A stretch of DNA of 64,000 nt, from NCBI RefSeq assembly GCF_003700275.1, contig NZ_RBRE01000016.1, positions 108,208-172,207 on the forward strand, read 5' to 3'. The first letter of the stretch is position 1. Each line of letters starts with the position of its first letter. The stretch is from Pseudomonas cichorii. Lineage in GTDB: Bacteria > Pseudomonadota > Gammaproteobacteria > Pseudomonadales > Pseudomonadaceae. Both the position numbers and the translations under genes were made by a program. Below are positions 9,526-18,072 of the stretch, one piece after another. The notes below the pieces were generated by a model, which saw nothing but the letters and a program-made list of their open reading frames with translations, made no database searches and was not told where the DNA came from.

Positions 9526-10077
9526 ATGACAGACACTCGAGAAAAAATCCTGACGACCGCCGAGCAGCTCATTTATCAGAATGGGATTCATGCGACAGGC
9601 ATGGACCTTTTGGTGAAGACCTCAGGTGTCGCTCGTAAAAGTATTTATCGCTATTTCGCGACCAAGGATGACGTGGCAGCAGCGGCCTTGAATGCACGAG
9701 ATGTACGCTGGATGCAGTGGTTCAGAATGGAATGCGACAAGGCGGATACTCCGCAAGATCGTATTCTGAATATGTTTACGGTGCTCAAGAGCTGGTTTGA
9801 ATCAGATGGGTTTTGTGGCTGCGCATTCATCAACACAGCCGGAGAGGTTGGGGACCCCGAGAATCCCATTCGCCATATCGCAAAACTGCATAAACAAAAG
9901 TTGCTGAATTACACGCTGGAACTGACCGAACATTTGAATGTCGAGCAACCGCTTGCCCTGGCGAGACACTTGCTTATTCTGATCGAAGGCGCAATTACCA
10001 TGGCGCGAGTGATGGGGGACTACAGCGCCGCCGACGACGCAAAAGAAGTTGCGAAACTGTTACTTAAAGAAGTTTGA
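9526..10077 (+). CDS. TetR/AcrR family transcriptional regulator
   Basis: 183 residues, usual for the family. The N-terminal helix-turn-helix (about residues 8-50) includes ATGMDLLVKTSGVARKSIYR followed by YF..KDD, the standard TetR signature. The C-terminal ligand domain includes WFESDGFCGCAF and a GD..NP segment, seen in a subgroup of TetR regulators of oxidoreductases. ATG at 9526 was chosen because GGAG lies six bases before it; an in-frame ATG at 9514 lacks a ribosome site. A 14-bp palindrome upstream suggests autoregulation. The DUF1348 gene 278 bases downstream on the same strand is a possible target. Effector unknown. Confidence 0.9.
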   Translation: MTDTREKILTTAEQLIYQNGIHATGMDLLVKTSGVARKSIYRYFATKDDVAAAALNARDVRWMQWFRMECDKADTPQDRILNMFTVLKSWFESDGFCGCAFINTAGEVGDPENPIRHIAKLHKQKLLNYTLELTEHLNVEQPLALARHLLILIEGAITMARVMGDYSAADDAKEVAKLLLKEV

Positions 10078-10115
10078 CTATAAAGGCCTGAGTTTCAAAT
10101 GAATTAAAGCGAGAA

Positions 10116-10140
10116 CGGCTTGAAAGTGGGTTTCAAGCCG
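10116..10140 (+). terminator. Hairpin after tetR-type gene
   Basis: Perfect 10-bp stem CGGCTTGAAA / TTTCAAGCCG with a 5-base loop, 38 bases after the TetR stop codon. There is no U-run after it, so it is either a weak terminator or an RNA-stabilising hairpin. Confidence 0.5.
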
Positions 10141-10354
10141 GATGCGTCGCTCAATATCGAGCGGTTATCGCTTTAGCCAGATTTCAGATATTTATGGAAA
10201 GTGCGGCCATCATTGCGCAGCTGGCGAGTGATTACCGCGCTGTTATAGCACAAGGGAAACTGTGCAGCTCTTGTATCAACAGGCTTATATGTAAGGCCTG
10301 AGCGACAAAGACCTTAACTTGACTGATATATCCAATCAACCAGGAGGCACTACC

Positions 10355-10831
10355 ATGTCCAATGCACAGACTCGCCCGCCACTTCCTCCTTTCACTCGCG
10401 AATCGGCGATTGAGAAAGTCCGACTCGCTGAAGATGGGTGGAACACGCGCGATCCCGAAAGGATCTCGCTCGCCTATACCCTGGACACTAAATGGCGTAA
10501 CCGCGCCGAATTTGCTACCAACCGTGAAGAAGCCAAGGACTTCCTTACGCGCAAATGGAAGAAAGAGCTGGATTATCGCCTGATCAAAGAACTCTGGGCC
10601 TTTACCGACAACCGCATCGCCGTGCGTTATGCCTACGAGTGGCATGATGATTCGGGTAACTGGTTCCGTTCCTACGGCAACGAAAACTGGGAGTTTGAAG
10701 CAGATGGTTTGATGCACCGTCGGTTCGCCTGCATCAACGACATGCCTATCAAGGAAAGCGAGCGCAAGTTCCACTGGCCACTTGGACGCCGCCCGGATGA
10801 TCATCCAGGCCTGACAGAACTCGGCTTGTAA
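10355..10831 (+). CDS. DUF1348 / nuclear transport factor 2-like protein
   Basis: 158 residues, matching the DUF1348 (SnoaL/NTF2-like) family: conserved W.RN.AEF reads here as KWRNRAEF, followed by (F)L..KW.KE.DYRL.KELWAF...RIAVR.AYE..D..G.W.RS.GNE.WEF. Such small alpha-plus-beta cone proteins often act as isomerases or in stress responses, but this family has no settled reaction. The start is fixed by AGGAGG seven bases before ATG at 10355. It may be controlled by the upstream TetR-type regulator, since the two are adjacent and co-oriented. Confidence 0.9.
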   Translation: MSNAQTRPPLPPFTRESAIEKVRLAEDGWNTRDPERISLAYTLDTKWRNRAEFATNREEAKDFLTRKWKKELDYRLIKELWAFTDNRIAVRYAYEWHDDSGNWFRSYGNENWEFEADGLMHRRFACINDMPIKESERKFHWPLGRRPDDHPGLTELGL

Positions 10832-10838
10832 CTACCCC

Positions 10839-10878
10839 TGCCAGCCTGATCCTGTCCCGGAAAAGGAACAGGCTGGCG
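10839..10878. terminator. Inverted repeat between convergent genes
   Basis: CCAGCCTG at 10841-10848 pairs with CAGGCTGG at 10869-10876, with further internal pairing. It lies in the 62-base gap between the DUF1348 gene and the convergent HAD gene, so it could stop transcription from both sides. Confidence 0.5.
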
Positions 10879-10893
10879 GGTGGGCGTGACGGG

Positions 10894-11547
10894 TTACTTC
10901 CAGCTATGCACTGGCCAGCCTGCCTTTTCGGCATGTTCGCGCAGCACGGCATCGGGGTTGACCACATTGGGGTGGTCAACCTTGAGCAGCAATGGCAAGT
11001 CATTGCGTGAGTCGGAGTAGAAACTGGCGCCTTCGAGGTTTTCACCTTCGGCGTCCAGCCAGTCCATCAGGCGGCTGATCTTGCCTTCGCGGTAGGTCAG
11101 CACGCCGACCGTTGCACCGCTGTAGACGCCATTCTGTACGTCCAGCTCGATACCCAGCACTTCATCGATACCCAGGCGTTCGGCAATCGGTTTTACAAGA
11201 TGCACGCCAGACGCGGAAATCACCAGAATGCGGTCGCCCCTGGCCCGATGTTGGGCGATGCATTTGCAGGCGTCACTGTAGATGATCGGTTCGATGACAT
11301 CTTCCACCCAGGGGCCGACCAGATGATCGACTTCCTCTGGCGTACGCCCGGCCATGGGCTCCAGGCTGAACGCCATATAGTCTTCCATGGCCAGCTTGCC
11401 TGCGCTGTAGGCGGCCATCAATTCGTCGTTGCGCTGCATGAACGACTGCGGATCGACCCAGCCCAGCCGGCCCATCTGCTCGCTCCATAAGCTGGCACAG
11501 TCGCCACCGATCAGGGTTTCATCGAGATCGAAAATTGCTAAAGGCAT
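10894..11547 (-). CDS. HAD-IB family phosphatase (SerB-like)
   Basis: 217 residues. The HAD motifs are present: FDLDETL near residue 5 (nucleophile and acid Asp), VISASG (motif II Ser), a Lys in GKISR, and SDSRNDLPLL (motif III/IV acids, the phosphoserine-phosphatase-like SDS.NDLP form). The cap is the small helical type of HAD-IB phosphatases. AAAGGAGG precedes ATG at 11547. It is the last gene of the operon running from 16257 leftwards, with 130 bases (including a REP-like repeat) between it and the ATPase gene. Context suggests it removes phosphate from a product of the upstream hydrolase. The true substrate is unknown. Confidence 0.85.
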   Translation of the reverse strand: MPLAIFDLDETLIGGDCASLWSEQMGRLGWVDPQSFMQRNDELMAAYSAGKLAMEDYMAFSLEPMAGRTPEEVDHLVGPWVEDVIEPIIYSDACKCIAQHRARGDRILVISASGVHLVKPIAERLGIDEVLGIELDVQNGVYSGATVGVLTYREGKISRLMDWLDAEGENLEGASFYSDSRNDLPLLLKVDHPNVVNPDAVLREHAEKAGWPVHSWK

Positions 11548-11595
11548 GCGTGCCTCCTTTTTTAAGCGTTTATTTCGGTGAACAGGGGGGGCGTG

Positions 11596-11673
11596 TAGCT
11601 GCAAGCCGCAAGTTTCAAGCTGCAAGCGGTCCGTGCTTCTCAACTTGCAGCATGAGGCTTATGGCTTGTAGCT
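11596..11673. repeat. Palindromic intergenic repeat (CTGCAAG/CTTGCAG type)
   Basis: An imperfect inverted repeat made of GTAGCTGCAAGCC-like and GGCTTGTAGCTGC-like arms, with extra CTGCAAG and CTTGCAG copies between. The same word family recurs at 40139-40209. It lies inside an operon, where such elements often form mRNA-stabilising hairpins. Confidence 0.6.
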
Positions 11674-11677
11674 GCCC

Positions 11678-12667
11678 TTAAGCCACCTCACACAATGCCG
11701 AGAGTTCTATATTCAGGGTCACGCGGCGTCCGTTGGGGTGTAGATCATCCGCGCTGCGGTTGAGTACGTCGACCAGCAATTCCACGCCACGGGCTTCGAC
11801 CCGGTAACGAATCACGTTGCCCAGCAGGCTGTGGCTGAGCACTTCACCTTCCAGCGCGCCGCTCAGGCTGAGCTGGATGGCTTCGGGGCGAATGGCGACG
11901 CGGCTGTTGATCGGGCGTTGCATCAGACGCGAGGCGTCATCGGCGCTCAACAGGTTGTAGTTGCCGATGAAGCCTGCGGCGAAGACGTCCACGGGCGCGG
12001 TATAGAGCGTTTCGGCATCGCCGCTCTGGACGATACGGCCCTGGTTCATCAGGAAGATGCGGTCCGACATGGTCAGCGCTTCTTCCTGATCGTGGGTGAC
12101 GAAAATCGTGGTCAGCCCCACTTCGCGCTGGATGGCGCGGATCTGTTCGCGCAGGTGTTTGCGAATCCGTGCATCGAGTGCCGACAGCGGTTCGTCGAGC
12201 AGCAGCAGGCGCGGACGGGTAACCAGCGAGCGTGCCAGGGCCACGCGCTGGCATTGTCCGCCCGACAACTGATGCGGATAGCGATTGGCGAAGTCGGTCA
12301 GCTCGACCAGTTTCAGTACCTCGGCGACCCGCTTGTGGGTGTCGTCGGCGTTGATCTTCTGGATGCGCAGGCCAAAGGCGACGTTCTGTTCCACGGTCAT
12401 GTTGGGAAACAGCGCATAGCTCTGGAACACCATGCCGATGTTGCGCTTCTGCGGGGCGAGCGGCACCAGATCCTGGCCGTCGAGCAGAATGCGCCCGCTG
12501 TTTACCGAGGTCAGCCCGGCTATGCAGCGCAGCAGGGTCGACTTGCCGCAGCCGGACGGGCCGAGCAGGGTAACGAACTCACCGCGTTCGATCGTGCAGT
12601 TGATATCACTGAACACCGCTGTGCTGGCGTAGCTTTTCTGCAGGTTTTCGATACTGACAAAACTCAT
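11678..12667 (-). CDS. ABC transporter ATPase (phosphonate/iron/polyamine type)
   Basis: 329 residues. Walker A GPSGCGKST (about 36-44), Q-loop VFQSYALFP, signature LSGGQ.QRVALARSL, Walker B LLLLDEPLSALD and the switch-loop THD are all present, followed by a C-terminal regulatory OB-like region as in PotA/FbpC/PhnT ATPases. Energises import through the two permeases encoded immediately upstream (12669-13466 and 13453-14313). The previous stop and this ATG are separated by a single base, implying translational coupling. Confidence 0.9.
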   Translation of the reverse strand: MSFVSIENLQKSYASTAVFSDINCTIERGEFVTLLGPSGCGKSTLLRCIAGLTSVNSGRILLDGQDLVPLAPQKRNIGMVFQSYALFPNMTVEQNVAFGLRIQKINADDTHKRVAEVLKLVELTDFANRYPHQLSGGQCQRVALARSLVTRPRLLLLDEPLSALDARIRKHLREQIRAIQREVGLTTIFVTHDQEEALTMSDRIFLMNQGRIVQSGDAETLYTAPVDVFAAGFIGNYNLLSADDASRLMQRPINSRVAIRPEAIQLSLSGALEGEVLSHSLLGNVIRYRVEARGVELLVDVLNRSADDLHPNGRRVTLNIELSALCEVA

Positions 12668-12668
12668 A

Positions 12669-13466
12669 TCAGTCTTTGTCCTTGTTCAGTCGATTGGCGG
12701 CCCAGGTCAGCACCAGCACGAAGAGGAAATAGGAGATCACCAGCGCACTGTTGAAGTGACCGCTGCTGTTACGCATGTTGTTCAGATAGACCTGCAGGGT
12801 TTCGTAGCGGGTGCCGACCAGCAGGTTGGCGAAGACGAATTCGCCGAACAGGAAAGAGAACGACAGCAGCAACGCGACCAGCAGCCCTTTGCGCAGATTG
12901 GGCAGCACCACCATAAAGGCGGCTTGCCAGGTGCTGGCGCCCAGCAACTGGGCGGCGTCCATCAGGTCGGTGAGGTTGATCGCCTGCAGGTTGTTGCTGA
13001 TGGCCCGGTACATGAACGGCAAGGCGACGGTGAAGTAGCAGCCGATCAGAATCCACGGCGTCCCGACCATGGCAAACGGCCCGGAGCCATAGAGCTGCAG
13101 CAGGCCCACTGCCGAGGCCACGGGCGGCACGGCGAAAGGCAGCAGGATCAGGATGTTCATCAGCGCATCCAGGCGCGGAAAATGGTAATGCACCACGAAC
13201 AGCAGGGGCAGGATCAACACCACCGACAGGATCAGCGCGCCCACACAGACCAGCAGCGACTGGCCGAAGGCGGTGAGAAAGCGCGGATCGCTCCACAGTG
13301 CGATGTACCACTTGAAGGTCAGGCCGCTGGGCAGAATGCTTGCCGACCAACTGGTGGACAGCGAATACAGCAGCGTACCGGCCAATGGTAGCAACAGGAT
13401 AAAGAACAGCAGATAGACCACGAACCGGTGGTAAAGCCCGGCTGGGCCTCTTTCAGCGCGAGACAT
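12669..13466 (-). CDS. ABC transporter permease II
   Basis: 265 residues with about six membrane helices and the inner-membrane importer EAA-type loop around DLMDAAQLLGASTWQAAF. Related to the second permease of PotC/PhnV/FbpB-type transporters. GAGGAG precedes the ATG, which overlaps the end of the first permease gene by 14 bases. Works with the ATPase and binding protein of this operon. Confidence 0.9.
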   Translation of the reverse strand: MSRAERGPAGLYHRFVVYLLFFILLLPLAGTLLYSLSTSWSASILPSGLTFKWYIALWSDPRFLTAFGQSLLVCVGALILSVVLILPLLFVVHYHFPRLDALMNILILLPFAVPPVASAVGLLQLYGSGPFAMVGTPWILIGCYFTVALPFMYRAISNNLQAINLTDLMDAAQLLGASTWQAAFMVVLPNLRKGLLVALLLSFSFLFGEFVFANLLVGTRYETLQVYLNNMRNSSGHFNSALVISYFLFVLVLTWAANRLNKDKD

Positions 13467-14313
13467 GGTAGCTCCTCTTCAGCAACCACTGATGGACGAC
13501 GGTCACCAGCGTCATCAGGCCGACCAGAATCATCGCCAGGGCACTGGCCATGTTTGGATCGAGGCTGATATCACCGGCGACCATGGCTGCGATGCGGATC
13601 GGCAGCACGTTGAAGTTGCCGGTGGTCAAGGCATACACGGTGGCGTAGGCGCCCAGGGCATTGGCCAGCAGGATCACGAAGGTACCCAGCAGGGCAGGGG
13701 TCAGCACCGGCAGGCCGATGTAGCGCCAGTACTGGAAGCTGCTGGCGCCGAGCAGCGCCGACGACTCGCGCCAGTCTTCGCGCAGGGCGTCGAACGCCGG
13801 GTAGAGCAGCAGCACGCCCAGCGGGATCTGGAAATAGGTGTAGAGAATGATCAGCCCGGTTTTCGAGTACAGGTTGAAGTCTTCGATGATCCCGGCCTGC
13901 TTGAGCATCAGCGTCACGGCACCGTTGAAGCCGAGCAGAATGATGAAGGCGAAGGCCAGTGGCACGCCGGAGAAGTTACTGGTCATGTTGGCGAAGGAAT
14001 TGACGAAGTCCCGCAGCCGCGAATCCACGTTGCGCAGTGAATAACTTCCCAGTACCGCGATCACGATGCCGAACAGGCTGGACCAGAAACTGATCTCCAG
14101 GCTGAACTGCATGGCCTGGCGATAGAACCGGGAACCGAAGGCATTGACGAAGTTTTCAATGCCCCAGCCGGCCTCGGAGTGCAGGCTGTTGATCGCCACC
14201 CAGGCCAGCGGTGCAATCTGGAACACAATGAAGAACAGGGCGAACGGCAACAGGCATAGCAGGCTGAGCCATTTGCCGCGATTGTTGGTGCTCAATTGAG
14301 AATCTCCCGACAT
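13453..14313 (-). CDS. ABC transporter permease I
   Basis: About 286 residues with six predicted helices and an EAA-type loop (ESSALLGASSFQYWRYIGLP). The start is ambiguous. ATG at 14313 lies inside the preceding hydrolase gene and has no clear ribosome site. An in-frame TTG at 14295 has GGGAG eight bases upstream and overlaps the hydrolase stop as TTGA, the form expected for translational coupling. Either way the membrane part is intact. It forms the heteromeric channel with permease II. Confidence 0.85.
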   Translation of the reverse strand: MSGDSQLSTNNRGKWLSLLCLLPFALFFIVFQIAPLAWVAINSLHSEAGWGIENFVNAFGSRFYRQAMQFSLEISFWSSLFGIVIAVLGSYSLRNVDSRLRDFVNSFANMTSNFSGVPLAFAFIILLGFNGAVTLMLKQAGIIEDFNLYSKTGLIILYTYFQIPLGVLLLYPAFDALREDWRESSALLGASSFQYWRYIGLPVLTPALLGTFVILLANALGAYATVYALTTGNFNVLPIRIAAMVAGDISLDPNMASALAMILVGLMTLVTVVHQWLLKRSYHVSR

Positions 14314-15098
14314 ACCGGTTTGTCGTGGGGTACGCCGAGCAGTTCGCAGACAATGCCGCACAGCTCGGTTTGTTTGGGGGTTGCCTGGGCATTCAGGCTG
14401 AACGCATCGCCCAGCACGAACAGCGGTACTTCACGTTCTTCGGGCAACAGACCGTTATGCGAGCGATCATTGTTCATGCCGTGATCGGCGGTGATCAGCA
14501 CCTGATAACCGGCGTCGAGCCAGCGTTGCAGGTAATCGGCAATCAGGATGTCGGCGCTGCGTGCGCTGTTACGGTACTGCGGGCTGTCGAGGCCGTGCCT
14601 GTGCCCGGCGTCGTCGATATTCATGGGGTGGATCAACAGCAGATTCGGCGCATGCCTGACCCGCAGGCTTTCGGCGTCGGCAAACAGATGCGAATCGGGG
14701 TAATGGTCGGCGTAGTAGAAGTGCCCGTGCTGGATCGGCAGTGCCGGATCGTCGGTATGACGGTCGCGTGCCGCGTCGAACGGCGTACGGTTATACAACT
14801 CGCTGACCCAGTGATAGGCCGCCGCGGCGGTGCGGAGCCCGGCGTCGGTGGCGTAATGGAACATGCTGCGCTGGCTGGACAGGCGTGAAACCTGGTTGTG
14901 CACGATGCCGCTTTCGATGGGCGTAACCCCGGTCAGAATGCATTCGTACAAGGGGCGTGACAGTGCTGGCAGCTCGCACTCAAGCTTGTAGAGCGCGGCG
15001 CGGCCGGCGGCGTGGTAAGCCTGGAGATGGCCCATCGCATGCCTGGCTACCTGATAATTGAGGCCGTCGAGCACGATGAGGATGACGTTGTGTTTCAT
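14292..15098 (-). CDS. Cytoplasmic alkaline-phosphatase-superfamily hydrolase
   Basis: 268 residues with no signal peptide. Superfamily metal-site motifs are visible: VLDG near residue 10, a candidate nucleophile in LSRP (Ser near 47), NIDDAGHRHG and ITADHGMN. It belongs with type I phosphodiesterase/nucleotide pyrophosphatase and phosphonoacetate-hydrolase-like enzymes. Being cytoplasmic and located between the binding-protein gene and the permease genes, it most likely cleaves the imported phosphorus compound, with the HAD phosphatase acting later. The compound cannot be read from sequence; phosphonates and phosphodiesters are both possible. Confidence 0.8.
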   Translation of the reverse strand: MKHNVILIVLDGLNYQVARHAMGHLQAYHAAGRAALYKLECELPALSRPLYECILTGVTPIESGIVHNQVSRLSSQRSMFHYATDAGLRTAAAAYHWVSELYNRTPFDAARDRHTDDPALPIQHGHFYYADHYPDSHLFADAESLRVRHAPNLLLIHPMNIDDAGHRHGLDSPQYRNSARSADILIADYLQRWLDAGYQVLITADHGMNNDRSHNGLLPEEREVPLFVLGDAFSLNAQATPKQTELCGIVCELLGVPHDKPVCREILN

Positions 15099-15189
15099 GA
15101 GCCAGTCGCTCCAACAGCAGTCGATACAAGGGTGTGACCGGAGAGAGGGGCGAGCAGACGTGCTGGCTCGCCCCGGGTTTTGCTGCGGA

Positions 15190-16257
15190 TCAGTTCATTT
15201 CGACGATGACTTGCTCGTTCCACATTTGCGGAAGCTTCTTGGAAGTAGCTTCCCACGCCGCCGCGCTCTTGATTGGCGTCACGCCTTTGTATTGCTCGTT
15301 TGGCAGCAACTTGGCCTGGACCTCGGCAGGCAGGGTGAGATGCTCGGCACGAATCGGCCGGGCATTGCCTTTTGCCAGGTTGATCTGGCCTGCATCGCTG
15401 AAGATGTATTCACGTGTCAGCTTGGCTGCGTTCGGATGCTTGGCGTATTTGTTGATGATGGTGGTGTAGCCGGAAATCACCGAGCCATCGGACGGGATCA
15501 GCACCACGTAATCGTCGGGGTTGCTCATCTTGGCCTTGTAGCTCAGGCCGTTGAAATCCCAGACGATGCCGACTTCGACTTCACCCTTTTCCATGCTCTG
15601 GATATTCGGGTTGTTGAGTGCCAGGCGTTTCTGTTTGGCCAGTTCGGTGAACAGTTGCAGGCCAGGGGCTACGTTGGTCTCGTCGCCTTTCATGGCAATG
15701 GAAGCGGCCAGCACGCCGTTGGCGGCCTGGGCTGCAGTGCTCACGTCACCGATGGTGACCTTGTATTTACCGCTCTTGAGGTCGGACCATTTGGTCGGTA
15801 CTTCAGAGTCGTGCAGCAGCTTCTTGTTGACGATGAAGGCGATGGTGCCGGTGTAGGCCAGCGCCCAGTGACCTTCCTTGTCCTTGGCCCAGTCCGGGAC
15901 CTGTTCCCAGGTGCTTGGCTTGTAAGGCTGGGTGACGCCCTTGGCGACGGCGATCGGGCCGAAGGCTGCACCCACATCGCCGATGTCGGCGCTGGCGTTG
16001 TCTTTTTCCGCATCGAACTTGGCCACTTCCTGAGCGGAGCTCATGTCGGTGTCCATGTGCTTGAGGCCATATTTGCTTTCGAGGTCGGCCCAGGTGTCTT
16101 TCCAGTTTGCCCAGTCATCCGGCATGCCGACGCTATTGACCGCGCCTTCGGTTCTGGCTGCCGCTTCCAGCGTTTTGAGGTCAGTGTCCGCTGCCATGGC
16201 CGAGGTGCTCAGAGCGATGGCGGAACCGAGGAGTGAAGCCAACAATAGGTGTTTCAT
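15190..16257 (-). CDS. Periplasmic ABC substrate-binding protein
   Basis: 355 residues with a clear signal peptide of 22 residues ending AMA. The mature part is a type II periplasmic binding fold of the PotD/PhnS/Fe(III)-binding class (VWDFNGLSYKAK..NPDDYVVLIPSDGSV..GYTTIINKYAKHPNAAKL). AAAAGGAG precedes the ATG. First gene of the six-gene import operon, divergent from the GntR/UTRA regulator. A TGGTCTAGATCA operator-like site lies 49 bases before the start, so expression is probably repressed until ligand is available. Confidence 0.88.
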   Translation of the reverse strand: MKHLLLASLLGSAIALSTSAMAADTDLKTLEAAARTEGAVNSVGMPDDWANWKDTWADLESKYGLKHMDTDMSSAQEVAKFDAEKDNASADIGDVGAAFGPIAVAKGVTQPYKPSTWEQVPDWAKDKEGHWALAYTGTIAFIVNKKLLHDSEVPTKWSDLKSGKYKVTIGDVSTAAQAANGVLAASIAMKGDETNVAPGLQLFTELAKQKRLALNNPNIQSMEKGEVEVGIVWDFNGLSYKAKMSNPDDYVVLIPSDGSVISGYTTIINKYAKHPNAAKLTREYIFSDAGQINLAKGNARPIRAEHLTLPAEVQAKLLPNEQYKGVTPIKSAAAWEATSKKLPQMWNEQVIVEMN

Positions 16258-16305
16258 TCAAATCTCCTTTTGCACTTCCTTGCGGAAGCGTTCGTTGCGG
16301 ATGGT

Positions 16306-16317
16306 TGGTCTAGATCA
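16306..16317. promoter_or_regulatory. PhnF-type operator, transporter side
   Basis: TGGTCTAGATCA, one base from the perfect palindrome TGGTCTAGACCA, 49 bases upstream of the binding-protein ATG. PhnF-like GntR/UTRA regulators bind TGGT....ACCA-type palindromes. Confidence 0.6.
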
Positions 16318-16584
16318 GCAATACCTGAGCCAAGTTAGGCTTTTTGCATGACATTTTTGTGTCGAGAGTTGTTTTCTGTTCTATGGTCGAGGCATGCGGG
16401 CAGCGCTGTGAGCTAAGCGTAGACCATCTGAAATGGCCTGTTTCCACTGGGTTTTGCCGACGCTCAAATGGCCACTGGCATGGATCGTGAAGCGATTTGT
16501 CACAGGATGGTCATAAATTCGACCTAGGCTTGAAAACACTTTCACGGGGGACTCCGGATCCTGGAGTGTGCCCCTTAATGGAGC

Positions 16585-16596
16585 TGGTCTAGTCCA
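16585..16596. promoter_or_regulatory. PhnF-type operator, regulator side
   Basis: TGGTCTAGTCCA, a near-palindrome with core CTAG, 14 bases before the regulator's likely start at 16610. The match to the site at 16306 suggests the regulator controls both itself and the divergent operon. Confidence 0.6.
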
Positions 16597-16609
16597 GACA
16601 GGTAACTCA

Positions 16610-17422
16610 ATGCGCGAAGATGTGCCACGAGCGGTAACTACTATTTGCAACGCCTTGCAGGAGCAGATCGAGCACGGTTTGTTACCGTCCGGTAGCAAAC
16701 TGCCTGCCGAACGCAAGCTCAGTGAGGTGTTTGCTACCACCCGTATCACCTTGCGCGAAGCCCTGGTGCAACTGGAAGCCCAGGGGTTGATCTATCGCGA
16801 GGAACGGCGTGGCTGGTTTGTCTCGCCGCCGCGGCTGGCCTATGACCTGATCCGCCGCAGCCATTTTCATGCGATGGTCCAGGCCCAGGGGCGTGTGGCC
16901 GAAACCCAGGTTATTTCCGCGCGACTCCAGCCGGCGTCGGCAAGGATCTGCGCAAAACTGCAGTTGCCGGCGCTGTCCAGCGTGATCCAGATCTGCCGTG
17001 CGCGGCGCATCGATCAGCGTCTGGTGCTGTATGTCGAGCATTACCTGAACCCGGAATTCTTTCCCGGCATTCTGGACAGCGACTTCAGTCAGTCGCTCAC
17101 CGAGTTGTATGCCAGCCGCTATGACCTTTTCTATGGCAAGGTGCAGTTCGAGATCGTACCCACGGCGCTGCATGCCGATGCCTGCGCAGCACTCAAGGTT
17201 TCGGTCGGAAGTCCGGGCCTGTGCATTGCCAGGGTCAACTATGATCAACGCGGACGCCTGATCGACTGTGACCTGGAATACTGGCGACACGATGCGATTC
17301 ATATCAGTGCAGTGGCCGGTGACTTTCTGGCAGAGCTGCCGGTTATCGACGCTGCCCAAGACAGTGTTTCGCCTCCCGGCCAGACCGGGCCTGAAAGCGA
17401 AACACTATTGAAGCGAATATAA
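16610..17422 (+). CDS. GntR family regulator with UTRA domain (PhnF/HutC type)
   Basis: 270 residues. The N-terminal winged helix (about 8-72) shows GLLPSGSKLPAERKLSEVF and TTRITLREAL..LEAQGLIYREERRGWFVSP, the GntR hallmark. Residues about 95-235 are a UTRA ligand domain (ARRIDQRLVLYVEHYLNPEFFPGI). ATG at 16610 was chosen over 16568 because the latter would place the operator-like TGGTCTAGTCCA inside the gene and the DNA-binding domain starts only afterwards. Divergent from the phosphorus-compound uptake operon and very probably its repressor. Confidence 0.88.
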   Translation: MREDVPRAVTTICNALQEQIEHGLLPSGSKLPAERKLSEVFATTRITLREALVQLEAQGLIYREERRGWFVSPPRLAYDLIRRSHFHAMVQAQGRVAETQVISARLQPASARICAKLQLPALSSVIQICRARRIDQRLVLYVEHYLNPEFFPGILDSDFSQSLTELYASRYDLFYGKVQFEIVPTALHADACAALKVSVGSPGLCIARVNYDQRGRLIDCDLEYWRHDAIHISAVAGDFLAELPVIDAAQDSVSPPGQTGPESETLLKRI

Positions 17423-17454
17423 TTTGTATCAAGGGTCGAGCAGGGTATTACCGA

Positions 17455-17811
17455 TTATGGAACAACATCAACTTCCAGCGCATCGGAAACCCTGTCGCAA
17501 TCATCAGTACTTCCTCTGACGTGATACCAGACTCTCAGTTTTTCCCAACCACTGTAAACAGCGTCGCCGGAAATCCTGAGCGTTATCGGCCTGTCGATTT
17601 GCTCCACGACATGAATGGCCGGGAAAGTTACTTCCGGGGCTGGCGGTGTGCCTTCCCAGGGTGCAAAGATCAAGTCTCCGACTTTTATACCCTGATACAA
17701 AGGCACACGAACCTCAACGCCGCCACGAATATCCGCATGGCTCAGCGCGCCATCAGCATTCAGTTGTGGCAGTTCGGGAGCGGGCAAACCTTGTTTGTTA
17801 TCGGTGTTCAT
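17455..17811 (-). CDS. Small protein made of one giant-protein repeat unit
   Basis: 118 residues. After a short N-terminus (MNTDNKQG) the whole protein is a single unit of the repeat found in the giant proteins at 1-2137 and 3858-9254: LPAPELPQLNADGALS, then VEVRVPLYQGIKVGD, and a C-terminal LRVWYHVRG strand. AAGGAA lies eight bases before ATG at 17811, so the short start is convincing and an upstream in-frame ATG at 17871 is unlikely. No signal peptide. Function unknown: it could be a domain relic or a real single-domain partner of the large proteins. Confidence 0.75.
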   Translation of the reverse strand: MNTDNKQGLPAPELPQLNADGALSHADIRGGVEVRVPLYQGIKVGDLIFAPWEGTPPAPEVTFPAIHVVEQIDRPITLRISGDAVYSGWEKLRVWYHVRGSTDDCDRVSDALEVDVVP

Positions 17812-18072
17812 GATTAATTTCCTTATTTGATTTATTAGCTGTTTTCCTGATCGGCTATAAATGTTGCGCACAGGTTATAACCGAGACCTCAATACCTTGT
17901 GGTTCAGATGGGGATCGGGTTTGTATATCATCTGGCACGGTGATTACTTGAGGTTTAATGTGAGCTAATAGAGTTTTGTTAGTTGCTGTCAACTGTTTTT
18001 ATCGCTGACAGATGCCTGAATGTTTCAAGCGCGAGGTTTGAAACATACGGTAGGAAATGAACTGGCTGGGGT

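Noticed and set aside
17926..17945. CTGGCACGGTGATTACTT looks like a sigma-54 promoter on the plus strand
   Set aside because: The essential GC of the -12 element is AC here, and no plus-strand gene follows.
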